Of a DNA stretch of 64,000 nt, positions 1 through 8,778 are shown piece after piece. The notes under the pieces are model-generated. The model saw nothing but the letters and a program-made list of their open reading frames with translations. It was not told the origin of the DNA and searched no databases. A program made the translations under genes and the position numbers. This DNA comes from an uncultured Clostridia bacterium (GTDB lineage: Bacteria > Bacillota_A > Clostridia > TANB77 > CAG-508), in assembly GCA_944393405.1 (NCBI GenBank), contig CALYAC010000009.1, forward strand, positions 24,081 to 88,080. The letters are read 5' to 3'. Numbering within the stretch: the stretch's first letter is position 1; every line of letters begins with the position of its first letter.

Positions 1-4
1 AACA

Positions 5-775
5 ATGGATAAAGAACAAATATTGATTGAATTAGATGAAAATTTAAAAAGTTTAGATGATTTAAATAAAGAAATTTTTATGACATTACTAGCTATATAT
101 CAAAAGAGAATTGAAAAATTAAAGAATACGAATATAAAAGAATTTAAACACAGAATAAGCCAGCAGGCTGAATATTATAGTCAGAATATAAGTAAATATA
201 ATAGTGAAATAGAAAAATATACAGAAGAAATAGAAAAGGAAATGGATTTATTAGTAGATTCGTATGATGAAATATATGTTAATGTATTTCAAATAATGCA
301 AAATGCTATAAACAATCAAAAAGTAGCTACAGCTAATGTAGTAACATCATCTGATAGAAAATCTAAAGAAGAATTATCAGATGAAGAAAGAAATAATTTA
401 TATAATACAGCTATTGCATGTGCACAAAAAAAATTAAATTATGCAGTTATCGAAAATGAATGTTATTATAGATTAAAATGGTGTATTAAGAGTATAAAAG
501 ATGATTTCAATAATATTTTTGTTAATAGTAGTAATGAAATTGCAGAATATAAAGATAATGTATTTACCAAATTAAGAAGATTCATATTTAATAAAATATC
601 TGGAAAGAAAAATTTTAAGAAGTTCTTAAAAAATATTAAAGATGAACATATAAATTCCATTATAAAGAAAAATAAAAATAGAAGAGAAGGATTACATTTT
701 ATTCTTTTAGGAATAATAGGACAAATGGAAATAACGAGAAAAAATATAGTAGAAATTTATGAAAAAGCAGTATAA
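5..775 (+). CDS. Hypothetical helical protein, 256 aa
   Basis: I do not recognise this protein. It is acidic and lysine-rich, with long heptad-like helical stretches around residues 1-85 and 200-256, and has no signal peptide or clear membrane segment. A likely cytoplasmic coiled-coil protein. The ATG lies four bases inside the window, so its ribosome binding site is outside and an earlier start cannot be excluded. Base composition matches the resident genes. A hairpin terminator follows directly, so it is the last gene of its transcript. Confidence 0.7.
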   Translation: MDKEQILIELDENLKSLDDLNKEIFMTLLAIYQKRIEKLKNTNIKEFKHRISQQAEYYSQNISKYNSEIEKYTEEIEKEMDLLVDSYDEIYVNVFQIMQNAINNQKVATANVVTSSDRKSKEELSDEERNNLYNTAIACAQKKLNYAVIENECYYRLKWCIKSIKDDFNNIFVNSSNEIAEYKDNVFTKLRRFIFNKISGKKNFKKFLKNIKDEHINSIIKKNKNRREGLHFILLGIIGQMEITRKNIVEIYEKAV

Positions 776-790
776 AATAATTAATTTAAA

Positions 791-836
791 TAAAAAGATG
801 AATAGTTACAAATAATAATAATTCATCTTTTTATTT
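791..836 (+). terminator. Hairpin terminator after the first gene
   Basis: AAAAAGATGAAT pairs with ATTCATCTTTTT across a loop of about 17 bases, followed by a T-rich run. Its symmetry lets it also serve the convergent minus-strand regulator gene. Confidence 0.75.
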
Positions 837-880
837 TGTTAATTTTAATAATTAAAAATAGGAAATATAATAATTAAATA

Positions 881-1513
881 TTATTTATACAATAAAGTTA
901 TTCGATTTTTTTTAACCTCAATAAGATTATCTTCTTTTAAATGTTTTAATTCTCTAAACATTGCAGATCTATTAACCCCCATATAATCAGCTAAATCTTT
1001 TAATGAAAAAGGTAAGTATATACGTCTCATATATGATTTCTTGTATTCTATTTCAAAATACTCAAGCAGTTTATCACGTATTTGTTTTTTCTCTAAGACT
1101 CTAATTCTTTCATTTTTCTCTTTCAATTTTTCATTAATAATATTAAATAAATTCATCAAAAATATATTAAAATAATTATGATTTAAATTATTAGGATTTA
1201 TTAATTTATCATAATCAATTACTACTACTTGTGAATCTTCTTTTGCAATTATTTCATAGTTTTCATTATTAGTTAAAGAAATATTTGTACCAAATACAGA
1301 ATCAGTTTCTAAATTTTCGATTATTATTTCATTACCATTATATTCTATATTTTTTATTTGTGCAGATCCTTTAACAATAATGCCAACTATATTACCGTTT
1401 TTTATAGTAGGAAGAACCTCCTGATTTTTATTAAAATTATATATATGTACACCCAATAAATCATATAATTTATTTATTTGAGATTTTGTTAAATCCTCAA
1501 ATGGACTATTCAT
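881..1513 (-). CDS. Crp/Fnr-family transcription regulator
   Basis: A 210-residue protein with the two-part layout of Crp/Fnr regulators: an N-terminal cyclic-nucleotide-binding-like beta roll (about residues 15-120), a long dimerisation helix, and a C-terminal winged helix with the typical DLADYMGVNRSAMFRELKHL recognition segment. It lacks the Fnr cysteine cluster, so direct Fe-S oxygen sensing is unlikely. I chose the ATG at 1513, which has a GGGTGATT ribosome binding site; an upstream in-frame ATG at 1540 has none. It is divergent from nrdD, and the shared spacer holds a palindrome suited to such a regulator, so control of nrdDG or of itself is plausible. The effector is unknown. Confidence 0.85.
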   Translation of the reverse strand: MNSPFEDLTKSQINKLYDLLGVHIYNFNKNQEVLPTIKNGNIVGIIVKGSAQIKNIEYNGNEIIIENLETDSVFGTNISLTNNENYEIIAKEDSQVVVIDYDKLINPNNLNHNYFNIFLMNLFNIINEKLKEKNERIRVLEKKQIRDKLLEYFEIEYKKSYMRRIYLPFSLKDLADYMGVNRSAMFRELKHLKEDNLIEVKKNRITLLYK

Positions 1514-1556
1514 AGTAATCACCCAAAAACATTTTAACAAAAAAACAGAAAAGGTG

Positions 1557-1569
1557 CAAGTGCAACTTG
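1557..1569. promoter_or_regulatory. Palindromic operator candidate between regulator and nrdD
   Basis: CAAGT-GCA-ACTTG is a perfect 5+3+5 palindrome in the spacer between the divergent Crp/Fnr-type gene and nrdD. Its size and symmetry suit a dimeric winged-helix regulator. Binding is inferred, not shown. Confidence 0.4.
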
Positions 1570-1646
1570 TAAGTTATATATTTTATTATTAGAATTTAGG
1601 CAGTTAATTAATAAAAAATGAAAAAACAAGAGGGGGTACATAAGAT

Positions 1647-3839
1647 ATGAAAATAGTAAAAAGAGATGGACATATAGTTGATTACGATCCAGATAAAATA
1701 AGAGTCGCAATAGGAAAAGCAAATAATGAAGTAAAGGGAAAAAATAAAGTTTCAGCAGAACAAATTGAAGAAATTATTAAATATATTGAAGACTTAAATA
1801 AAAAGAGAATTCTTGTTGAAGATATCCAAGATATCATAGAAGAAAAATTAATGGAATATGATAAATATCAATTAGCAAAAAAATATATCACATACAGATA
1901 TACAAGAGAATTAGTTAGAAAAGCAAATACTACAGATCAATCTATTAAGGAATTAATAGAAGGAGAAAATGAATATTGGAATAATGAAAATTCAAATAAA
2001 AACGCAGAAGTTGTAACAACGCAAAGAGATTATTTAGCTGGAATAACAAGTACAGATATTACTAGAAGATTTTTACTCCCTGAAGATATAGTTAAAGCAC
2101 ATGATGAGGGAATAATTCATTTCCATGATGCAGATTATTTTGCACAAAATGCACTTCATAATTGTGAATTAATAAATTTAGATGATATGTTACAAAATGG
2201 AACTGTTATAAATGGTGTTATGATAGAAAAACCACATAGATTTATAACTGCTGCAACAATAGCAACACAAATTATTTTAGCAGTTACATCATCAAGCTAT
2301 GGAGGTGCTACTGTATCACTTTCACATTTAGCACCTTTTGTTAGATTAAGTTATGAAAAATATTTAAAGAAATATCAAGCAAGAAATTTAAGTAAAAAAG
2401 ATTGCGAAGAATATGCAATGCAAGATACAAGAAAAGAAGTTGAAGATGGAGTACAAACATTTAATTATCAAGTAAACTCTATGACAAATACAAATGGACA
2501 AGCACCATTCTTATCAGTTTGTATGTATCTTGGAGAAACTGAAGAATATAAAGATGAACTTGCAATGATAATTGAAGAGTTCTTAAAACAAAGAATATTA
2601 GGATTCAAAAATGAAAAAGGTGTATACATTACACCTGCATTTCCAAAACTTCTATATATTCTAGAAGAAGATAATATTCATGAAGACAGTAAATATTGGT
2701 ATTTAACTAAACTTGCTGCTGAATGTACAGCAAAGAGAATGGTACCAGACTATATTTCTGAAAAAGTAATGAAAGAATTAAAGAAAAATGAATTAGGAGA
2801 TGGGGAATGTTATCCATGTATGGGATGTAGATCATTCCTAACTCCAGATAGAACAATGAGTCTAGGTAATATTGCAAAAGCTAAAAATTATGTTGAAGGT
2901 AAAGGTAAGTATTATGGAAGATTTAATCAAGGTGTTGTAACAATAAATTTACCAGATGTAGCTTTATCTTCAGATGGTGATATGGATAAATTCTGGAAAA
3001 TATTTGATGAAAGATTAGAATTATGCCATAAAGCATTACAAATAAGACATAAGAGATTAAGTAATGCAACAAGTGATGTTGCCCCAATACTTTGGCAACA
3101 TGGAGCTTTAGCCAGATTAGAAAGAGGAGAGTCTATTCATGAATTATTACATCATGGATATTCAACTATTTCACTTGGATATGCAGGATTATATGAATGT
3201 GTTAAATTTATGACAGGACATTCTCATACAGACAATGGAGAAGGAAAAGAATTCGGAATAGCTGTTATGCAAAAATTAAATGATGCAACGGCAAAATGGA
3301 AAAAAGAAGAAGATATAGACTATTCTGTTTATGGAACACCAATTGAATCAACAACATATAAATTTGCTAAATGTCTAAGAGAAAGATTTGGAACAATAAA
3401 AGGAATAACAGATAGAAACTATATTACAAATTCATACCATGTACCAGTATTTGAAGAAATAGATGCATTTTCTAAATTAAAATTAGAGAGTGAATTCCAA
3501 AGATTAAGTCCTGGTGGAGCTATTTCATATATAGAAACACCAAACTTACAAAACAATTTAGAGTCAATAATAGAAGTTATTAAATTTATATATGATAATA
3601 TTATGTATGCAGAACTTAATACTAAATCAGACTATTGTCAAAAATGTGGATATACAGGAGAAATTTTAATAGATGATAATTTAGAATGGTATTGCCCAAA
3701 TTGTGGAAATAGAGACCATAATTCATTAAATGTTGCAAGACGTACATGTGGATATATTGGAACTAACTTCTGGAATAAAGGAAGAACTCAAGAAATAAAA
3801 GAAAGAGTATTACATTTAGACAATAAGGTGGCTGATTAA
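1647..3839 (+). CDS. nrdD: Anaerobic ribonucleoside-triphosphate reductase (class III)
   Basis: Makes dNTPs from NTPs without oxygen, using a glycyl radical. The 730-residue protein has an N-terminal ATP-cone (about residues 1-90, KIVKRDGHIVDYD), the long catalytic barrel, a zinc-binding pair CQKC...CPNC near 663-685, and the glycyl radical motif RRTCGYIG near the C-terminus with the radical glycine at about residue 702. Length is normal for the family. The ribosome binding site is AGAGGGGG. The activase gene nrdG starts one base after the stop, so the two are cotranscribed. A Crp/Fnr-type regulator lies divergently upstream. Presence of class III enzyme supports an anaerobic lifestyle. Confidence 0.97.
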   Translation: MKIVKRDGHIVDYDPDKIRVAIGKANNEVKGKNKVSAEQIEEIIKYIEDLNKKRILVEDIQDIIEEKLMEYDKYQLAKKYITYRYTRELVRKANTTDQSIKELIEGENEYWNNENSNKNAEVVTTQRDYLAGITSTDITRRFLLPEDIVKAHDEGIIHFHDADYFAQNALHNCELINLDDMLQNGTVINGVMIEKPHRFITAATIATQIILAVTSSSYGGATVSLSHLAPFVRLSYEKYLKKYQARNLSKKDCEEYAMQDTRKEVEDGVQTFNYQVNSMTNTNGQAPFLSVCMYLGETEEYKDELAMIIEEFLKQRILGFKNEKGVYITPAFPKLLYILEEDNIHEDSKYWYLTKLAAECTAKRMVPDYISEKVMKELKKNELGDGECYPCMGCRSFLTPDRTMSLGNIAKAKNYVEGKGKYYGRFNQGVVTINLPDVALSSDGDMDKFWKIFDERLELCHKALQIRHKRLSNATSDVAPILWQHGALARLERGESIHELLHHGYSTISLGYAGLYECVKFMTGHSHTDNGEGKEFGIAVMQKLNDATAKWKKEEDIDYSVYGTPIESTTYKFAKCLRERFGTIKGITDRNYITNSYHVPVFEEIDAFSKLKLESEFQRLSPGGAISYIETPNLQNNLESIIEVIKFIYDNIMYAELNTKSDYCQKCGYTGEILIDDNLEWYCPNCGNRDHNSLNVARRTCGYIGTNFWNKGRTQEIKERVLHLDNKVAD

Positions 3840-3840
3840 T

Positions 3841-4329
3841 ATGAGATATAATTTGATAAGAAAAATGGATATATCAAATGGTCCTGGAGTAAGAGTATCT
3901 ATATTTATGCAAGGATGTGAATTTCATTGTAAAAACTGCTTTAATCCAGAAACATGGGATTTTAAAGATGGAAAAGAATTTACAGATGAAACAATAGAAA
4001 AGGTATTAGATATAGCAAATAAAGACCATATTGTAGGACTTTCAATATTAGGGGGAGAACCAATGCATAAGACAAATATTGAAGGTACCAAAAAACTTGC
4101 TAAAGCTTTTAAAGAAAAATATCCAAATAAAAATATTTGGACTTGGTCAGGTTTTAGATTTGAGGATTTAAAAGATAAAGATGTATTAAAATATATAGAT
4201 GTATTAGTAGATGGTACATATAAAGATGAATTACATGATCCAACTTTAAAATGGAGGGGGTCATCAAATCAAAGAGTAATAGATGTACAAGCAAGTTTAA
4301 AAAATGGAAAAATAATAACAATAGAATAA
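3841..4329 (+). CDS. nrdG: Anaerobic ribonucleotide reductase activating protein
   Basis: Radical SAM enzyme that installs the glycyl radical on NrdD. The 162-residue protein carries the cluster-binding motif CEFHCKNC near residue 25 and the GGEP SAM-binding motif (LGGEPMH) near residue 74. Length is normal for NrdG. It starts one base after the nrdD stop, indicating translational coupling. A long inverted repeat directly after the stop probably ends the transcript. Confidence 0.96.
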   Translation: MRYNLIRKMDISNGPGVRVSIFMQGCEFHCKNCFNPETWDFKDGKEFTDETIEKVLDIANKDHIVGLSILGGEPMHKTNIEGTKKLAKAFKEKYPNKNIWTWSGFRFEDLKDKDVLKYIDVLVDGTYKDELHDPTLKWRGSSNQRVIDVQASLKNGKIITIE

Positions 4330-4456
4330 TTTTGCAAAAGGGGACGGGCTTATTTTGTAAATACTAAGAACAAGATAAATTGAGAATTTTAATTTATCTT
4401 GTTTATTTTATTTTTAATTCTAAATTTACAAAATAAGCCCGTCCCCTTTTGCAAAA
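4330..4456. repeat. Long inverted repeat (REP/MITE-like) with GGGGACGGGC arms
   Basis: Perfect 33-base arms lie at 4330-4362 and 4424-4456, containing the GC-rich core GGGGACGGGC. The spacer holds a second nested hairpin (AACAAGATAAATT with AATTTATCTTGTT, 4369-4403). A single-arm relative occurs at 45318-45342. The GGGGACGG-type core recalls palindromes mobilised by REP-associated tyrosine transposases, but no transposase is present here. It also would act as a bidirectional terminator for nrdG. Confidence 0.75.
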
Positions 4457-4471
4457 TTGAGATTAAAACTA

Positions 4472-4500
4472 TTGAAATTACTAGAAAAACAAAGTATAAT
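4472..4500 (+). promoter_or_regulatory. aspS promoter
   Basis: TTGAAA (4472-4477) and TATAAT (4495-4500) are separated by 17 bases, a good housekeeping-sigma match. Confidence 0.6.
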
Positions 4501-4504
4501 ATAT

Positions 4505-4553
4505 ATCGTGTATAGTTGGTAAATATATTCCAAAGATATATACGATTTTTTTT
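4505..4553 (+). terminator. Leader hairpin and T-tract before aspS
   Basis: ATCGTGTATA (4505-4514) pairs with TATATACGAT (4537-4546), with an inner TTGG/CCAA pairing, then eight T. It starts almost at the predicted transcription start, so it would stop most transcripts about 45 nt in. Could be an aspS attenuator or a backup terminator. No T-box consensus is visible. Confidence 0.55.
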
Positions 4554-4588
4554 ATAATATAATAAATAAAAAGGAATGTGATAATTAT

Positions 4589-6349
4589 ATGTACAGAGAT
4601 CATAATTGTGGAGAATTAAATATATCAAATGTTGGACAAACTGTAAATTTAGCTGGTTGGGTTCAAACTATTAGAAATTTAGGTTCAATGAAATTTATTG
4701 ATTTACGTGATCAATTTGGAATTACTCAAATTGTTATAAATGATAAGTCAGGACTATTAGAAGAATCTAATGACCTAGTTACTGAATGTGTAATAAGAGT
4801 AAAAGGAAAAGTTTTAGAAAGAAGTAATAAAAACAAGAAAATTCCAACTGGTGAAATAGAAATAGAAGCAGAAGAAATAGAAGTTCTTGGAAAATGTAAA
4901 AATGTATTACCATTTGAAGTAAATTCAGAGAAAACAGGTGAAGCAAGAGAAGATTTAAGATTAGAATATAGATTTTTAGATTTGAGAAATAAGAAGTTGC
5001 ATGATACAATTTTACTTCGTTCAAGAGTAATGAAAACATTGAGAAGAGTTATGGATGAACTAGGTTTTAGTGAGGTTCAAACACCTATCTTAGCTAATTC
5101 ATCACCTGAAGGAGCAAGAGACTATTTAGTGCCAAGCAGACTACATCCAGGAGAATTTTATGCACTTCCTCAAGCACCACAACAATTTAAACAATTATTA
5201 ATGGTTTCTGGATTTGATAAATATTATCAAATTGCACCATGTTTTAGAGATGAAGACCCTAGAGCAGATAGAGCACCAGGAGAATTTTATCAATTAGACT
5301 TTGAAATGAGTTTTGCTGAACAAGAAGATGTATTTAAAGTATTAGAAACAGTATTTACAACAGTTTTTAAAGAACATACAAATTGGAAAGTTGATGAAGC
5401 GCCATTTAAAAGAATTCCATATAGGGAAGCTATGGAAAAGTATGGTATAGATAAACCAGATCTTCGTAATCCATTAATAATACAAGATGCAACTAAATTA
5501 TTTGAAAATACAGATTTTAATGCTTTTAAAGGTAAAACTGTAAAAATAATTGTTGTTCCTGATGGAGCAAATCAAGGAAGAAAATTCTTTGATAGTATGA
5601 CAGAATTTGCAAAAGAAGAAGCTGGTGCAAATGGATTAGCTTGGGTAAAGGTAGAAAAAGAAAATGGATATACAGGAGGAATTTCTAAATTTATAACTGA
5701 TGAAAATAAAAAAGTGCTAGAAAAAGAATATGGTGTAGAGGAAAACTCAGCAATTTTCTTTATAGCAGATGAGTTAAAGACAGCACAAAAAATATCAGGT
5801 TTGGTTAGAATAGAACTTGGTAAGAGATTAGACTTATTAGAAAAAGATGTTTATAGATTCTGCTTTATAACAGATTTCCCAATGTATGAATTATCTGATG
5901 AAGGAACAATTGACTTTAACCATAATCCATTCTCAATGCCACAAGGTGGAAGAGAAGCTTTAGAGAATAAAGACCCATTAGAAATATTAGCATATCAATA
6001 TGATGTTGTATGTAATGGATATGAAATGGCATCTGGAGCTGTAAGAAACCATGATCCAGAACTTATGGTAAAAGCTTTTGAAATTGCAGGATATAGTGAA
6101 GAAGAAGTTGAAACAAGATTTGGAGCTTTATATAATGCATTTCAATATGGAACACCTCCTCATGCAGGAGCAGCTCCAGGCTTAGATAGAATGATAATGC
6201 TTATAGCTGATTCTGATAATATTAGAGAAGTAATAGCGTTTCCTAAAAATAAAAAGGCAAGAGATTTACTTATGAGGGCTCCAAGTCAAGTAACGGCTGA
6301 ACAATTAAAGGATGTTCATATAAAAGTAGATGTAGAAGAAAATAAATAA
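4589..6349 (+). CDS. aspS: Aspartyl-tRNA synthetase
   Basis: Class II synthetase charging tRNA-Asp. The 586-residue protein has the N-terminal OB anticodon-binding domain (residues 1-105), catalytic motif 2 (CFRDEDPRADRAPGEFYQLD), the bacterial GAD insertion (about 290-420) and motif 3 (GAAPGLDRMIML near 537). Full bacterial length. The ribosome binding site is AAGGAATGTGAT before ATG. A promoter and a hairpin/T-tract leader lie upstream. Whether it is discriminating or also charges tRNA-Asn cannot be settled from the sequence alone. Confidence 0.96.
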   Translation: MYRDHNCGELNISNVGQTVNLAGWVQTIRNLGSMKFIDLRDQFGITQIVINDKSGLLEESNDLVTECVIRVKGKVLERSNKNKKIPTGEIEIEAEEIEVLGKCKNVLPFEVNSEKTGEAREDLRLEYRFLDLRNKKLHDTILLRSRVMKTLRRVMDELGFSEVQTPILANSSPEGARDYLVPSRLHPGEFYALPQAPQQFKQLLMVSGFDKYYQIAPCFRDEDPRADRAPGEFYQLDFEMSFAEQEDVFKVLETVFTTVFKEHTNWKVDEAPFKRIPYREAMEKYGIDKPDLRNPLIIQDATKLFENTDFNAFKGKTVKIIVVPDGANQGRKFFDSMTEFAKEEAGANGLAWVKVEKENGYTGGISKFITDENKKVLEKEYGVEENSAIFFIADELKTAQKISGLVRIELGKRLDLLEKDVYRFCFITDFPMYELSDEGTIDFNHNPFSMPQGGREALENKDPLEILAYQYDVVCNGYEMASGAVRNHDPELMVKAFEIAGYSEEEVETRFGALYNAFQYGTPPHAGAAPGLDRMIMLIADSDNIREVIAFPKNKKARDLLMRAPSQVTAEQLKDVHIKVDVEENK

Positions 6350-6398
6350 TAATATAATTATGAAATAATATAAATAACAAATACAAGGAGAACAAAAT

Positions 6399-6659
6399 AT
6401 GGAATATAGATTTAAACCAACAGGAGTTTGTTCTAGAGAGATGATAATTGAAACAGAAAAAGATATAATAAAAAAAGTAACAATTATAGGTGGATGCCAT
6501 GGAAATACACAAGGAATTTCTAGATTAGTTGAAGGAATGAAAATAGATGATGTTATAAAAAGATTAAAAGGAATACCTTGTGGAATGAAGGGAACTTCTT
6601 GTCCAGATCAATTAGCAAAAGCTTTAGAAAATATTAAAGAAGAATCTAATAATAATTAG
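6399..6659 (+). CDS. TSCPD domain protein
   Basis: An 86-residue protein of the TSCPD family: it shows CHGNTQGISRLVEGM and the signature TSCPDQLAKAL (G-T-S-C-P-D at about residues 66-71), with conserved cysteines at about 34, 61 and 69. The same domain occurs at the C-terminus of vitamin B12-dependent ribonucleotide reductases and as stand-alone small proteins of unknown role. The ribosome binding site is AAGGAG. It sits between aspS and mnmA, likely in one transcript. Confidence 0.85.
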   Translation: MEYRFKPTGVCSREMIIETEKDIIKKVTIIGGCHGNTQGISRLVEGMKIDDVIKRLKGIPCGMKGTSCPDQLAKALENIKEESNNN

Positions 6660-6694
6660 AGTTAGTATATACATATAGAAATAGAGGTTAAGAA

Positions 6695-7753
6695 ATGAAA
6701 AAAAGAGTACTACTTGGAATGAGTGGTGGAGTTGATAGTTCTACTTCTGCAGTTATATTAAAAAATAAAGGATTTGAAGTAGTAGGAGCTACCATGAGAT
6801 TATGGGAAGATGAAAGTATAGAAGATAGTGAATCCATAAAAGATGCAAGGAAAGTATGCGAAAAATTAGGAATAGAATATCATGTAATAGATTTAAGAAA
6901 TGAATTTAGAGAAAAAGTAATAAATAATTTTATGTGTACATATATGTGTGGAAAAACACCAAATCCATGTGTTGAATGTAATAAATTTATGAAATTTGAT
7001 AAATTCTACGAAATAGCTAAAGAATTAAATTGCGATTATATAGCAACAGGTCATTATGCTAAAATAGAATATTCAGAAAAATATAAAGAATATGTACTTA
7101 CTAAATCAAACGAAGAAAAAAAAGATCAGACATATTTTTTATATGGAATAAATAAAAATATTCTACCTTATATTATATTTCCTCTTTCTGAATTTAATGA
7201 TAAAGAAGAAATTAGAAATATTGCAAAAGAAAATGAGCTAGAAATAGCTAAGAAAAAAGAAAGTCAAGAGGTATGCTTTATACCAGACAATAACTACACT
7301 AATTTTTTAAGTAAGAATTATACTAATTTTAAAAAAGAAAATAAAAAAGGAAATATAGTTCTAAGTGATGGAACAATTTTAGGTAAACATTCTGGAATTA
7401 TAAATTATACGATAGGACAAAGGAAGGGACTAGGTATTTCATACAAAGAACCTCTATATGTTATAAATATTGATAAAGAACATAATAATGTAATTGTAGG
7501 AACAGAAAAAGAATTATATAGTAAAGAGCTATTAGCAAATGAATTAAACTTTTTACTAGATATAGATTTAAGTAATAAAATAGAGGTAAAAGCTAAAATA
7601 AGATATAGGGCAAAAGAAGCAGAGGCTACATTAGAAATAAATAATGATATTGCAAAACTTGAATTTAAAGAACCTCAAAGAGCAATAACACCGGGGCAAT
7701 CTGTTGTATTTTATATCGATAATATCGTTCTTGGTGGTGGTAAGATTATATAG
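6695..7753 (+). CDS. mnmA: tRNA-specific 2-thiouridylase
   Basis: Adds sulfur to the wobble uridine of tRNA-Lys, -Glu and -Gln. The 352-residue protein begins with the PP-loop GMSGGVDSS (8-16), has the first catalytic cysteine in NPCVECNK near residue 90 and the second in EVCFIPD near residue 191, followed by the beta-barrel domain. Normal length. A bidirectional hairpin terminator follows. The tRNA-Gln(TTG) in this window is one of its expected substrates. Confidence 0.95.
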   Translation: MKKRVLLGMSGGVDSSTSAVILKNKGFEVVGATMRLWEDESIEDSESIKDARKVCEKLGIEYHVIDLRNEFREKVINNFMCTYMCGKTPNPCVECNKFMKFDKFYEIAKELNCDYIATGHYAKIEYSEKYKEYVLTKSNEEKKDQTYFLYGINKNILPYIIFPLSEFNDKEEIRNIAKENELEIAKKKESQEVCFIPDNNYTNFLSKNYTNFKKENKKGNIVLSDGTILGKHSGIINYTIGQRKGLGISYKEPLYVINIDKEHNNVIVGTEKELYSKELLANELNFLLDIDLSNKIEVKAKIRYRAKEAEATLEINNDIAKLEFKEPQRAITPGQSVVFYIDNIVLGGGKII

Positions 7754-7776
7754 ATTATTAAATAAAAACAAAAAAA

Positions 7777-7820
7777 TAGAAAGATTATGCTTGGCTTTAA
7801 CAAATAATCTTTCTTTTTTT
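7777..7820. terminator. Bidirectional terminator between mnmA and island gene A
   Basis: AGAAAGATTAT pairs with ATAATCTTTCT around a 15-base loop, with T-tract on the plus side and A-rich sequence on the other. Confidence 0.8.
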
Positions 7821-7822
7821 AG

Positions 7823-8179
7823 TTACCGAATCAATATCTGGTAATGCTGATTACCAAAGGCTTTAAATGAGCCGGCCGGAGTCCATCCTTCTGCATATTT
7901 TTTTTCCAGATATTCTTCCCATGCTTCTGCGGGAGAGAAGTGTTTTATTTCTAATTCTTTTGCTTCTCCTTTAATAAATACCTGGGACCAACTCCACCAC
8001 TCTTCATCAAAAATGGTTCCGGCGGGAAGATAGCCTTTCTCAAAAAACTTTTTTATTGTTCTTTCTAAAGAGCTTACTGCCGAATCCTCATAATACGATC
8101 TATCATGTACTATTCGTACATCTCGTATATCCCGTACAGTCCGTACGTTCTGCTTTTCTTTTTTCTTTTTTTTGATCAT
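7823..8179 (-). CDS. Island gene A: small basic protein with two GW/GY repeats
   Basis: Unrecognised, 118 residues. A lysine-rich start (MIKKKKKEK) is followed by an arginine repeat VRTVRDIRDVR, then two related halves: FFEKGYLPAGTIFDEEWWSW and KYAEGWTPAGSF. The halves share a G-aromatic-x-PAG core and recall small proteins with repeated EGW motifs such as DUF4177/DUF2812-like families; that link is tentative. I chose the ATG at 8179 because AGGAGGG precedes it by 8 bases; an in-frame ATG at 8206 lacks a site. GC content is much higher than in neighbouring genes and it uses CGG three times as arginine-position codons, including the last codon, unlike resident genes. Likely horizontally acquired. 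Confidence 0.7.
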   Translation of the reverse strand: MIKKKKKEKQNVRTVRDIRDVRIVHDRSYYEDSAVSSLERTIKKFFEKGYLPAGTIFDEEWWSWSQVFIKGEAKELEIKHFSPAEAWEEYLEKKYAEGWTPAGSFKAFGNQHYQILIR

Positions 8180-8369
8180 AACATTCCCTCCTAGGGCAGG
8201 TGCCAAGCTAACCTTTACAGTAATAGTATATCATTTTTTACAATAAGAGTAAAGTTATGTAAACAAAGCACAAAAAAACAAAACAAAGTTTCGTAAAAAT
8301 ATTGATTTTTATTTCTTTTGATGATATTATATATGCACTTATTAAAATATTCATGAATGAGGTGATTAT

Positions 8370-8621
8370 ATGTCAAAAAGTAGAAAAGAAGAAAATCTTG
8401 AAAGCTTAGAAACATTAATCTCACAAATAAATGAATTATTAAATGAAATAAAAGAAGAACAAATAAAACTAAAAAAAGATGTAGCAAATAATCATAAAAC
8501 TAATATGCAGAAATTCTCAAAACTGATTGAATACACTAAAATTGCTGATATGACTAATACTGTTTTTGAACAAAGAATTTCTAGTATAGAGAAATTATTA
8601 TATGAAGTTTTTAAAAGCTAG
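8370..8621 (+). CDS. Small coiled-coil protein, 83 aa
   Basis: Unrecognised acidic/basic helical protein; residues 8-40 form a clear leucine/isoleucine heptad pattern (LESLETLISQINELLNEIK). No membrane segment. It resembles resident genes in base composition. The ribosome binding site is GAGGTGATT before ATG. It has its own terminator and stands alone between island gene A and murT. Confidence 0.7.
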   Translation: MSKSRKEENLESLETLISQINELLNEIKEEQIKLKKDVANNHKTNMQKFSKLIEYTKIADMTNTVFEQRISSIEKLLYEVFKS

Positions 8622-8632
8622 AAGATTTAAGA

Positions 8633-8677
8633 TAAAGAACATGTTTTGCACTATATATAAAATATGTTCTTTTTCTT
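8633..8677 (+). terminator. Hairpin terminator
   Basis: AAGAACAT pairs with ATGTTCTT across a loop and is followed by T-rich sequence. Confidence 0.65.
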
Positions 8678-8778
8678 TGCCTTTTTAACTTAAAATTTTA
8701 ATGCTTTTATTGATTTAGATATAGTTTTAATATATAATACCACTATAAAAATAAAGAAAATAAAAAAGGTGATAATAG

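Noticed and set aside
8180..8206. Longer N-terminus for island protein A (MAPALGGNV)
   Set aside because: The upstream ATG has no ribosome binding site, while AGGAGGG sits correctly before the ATG at 8179.
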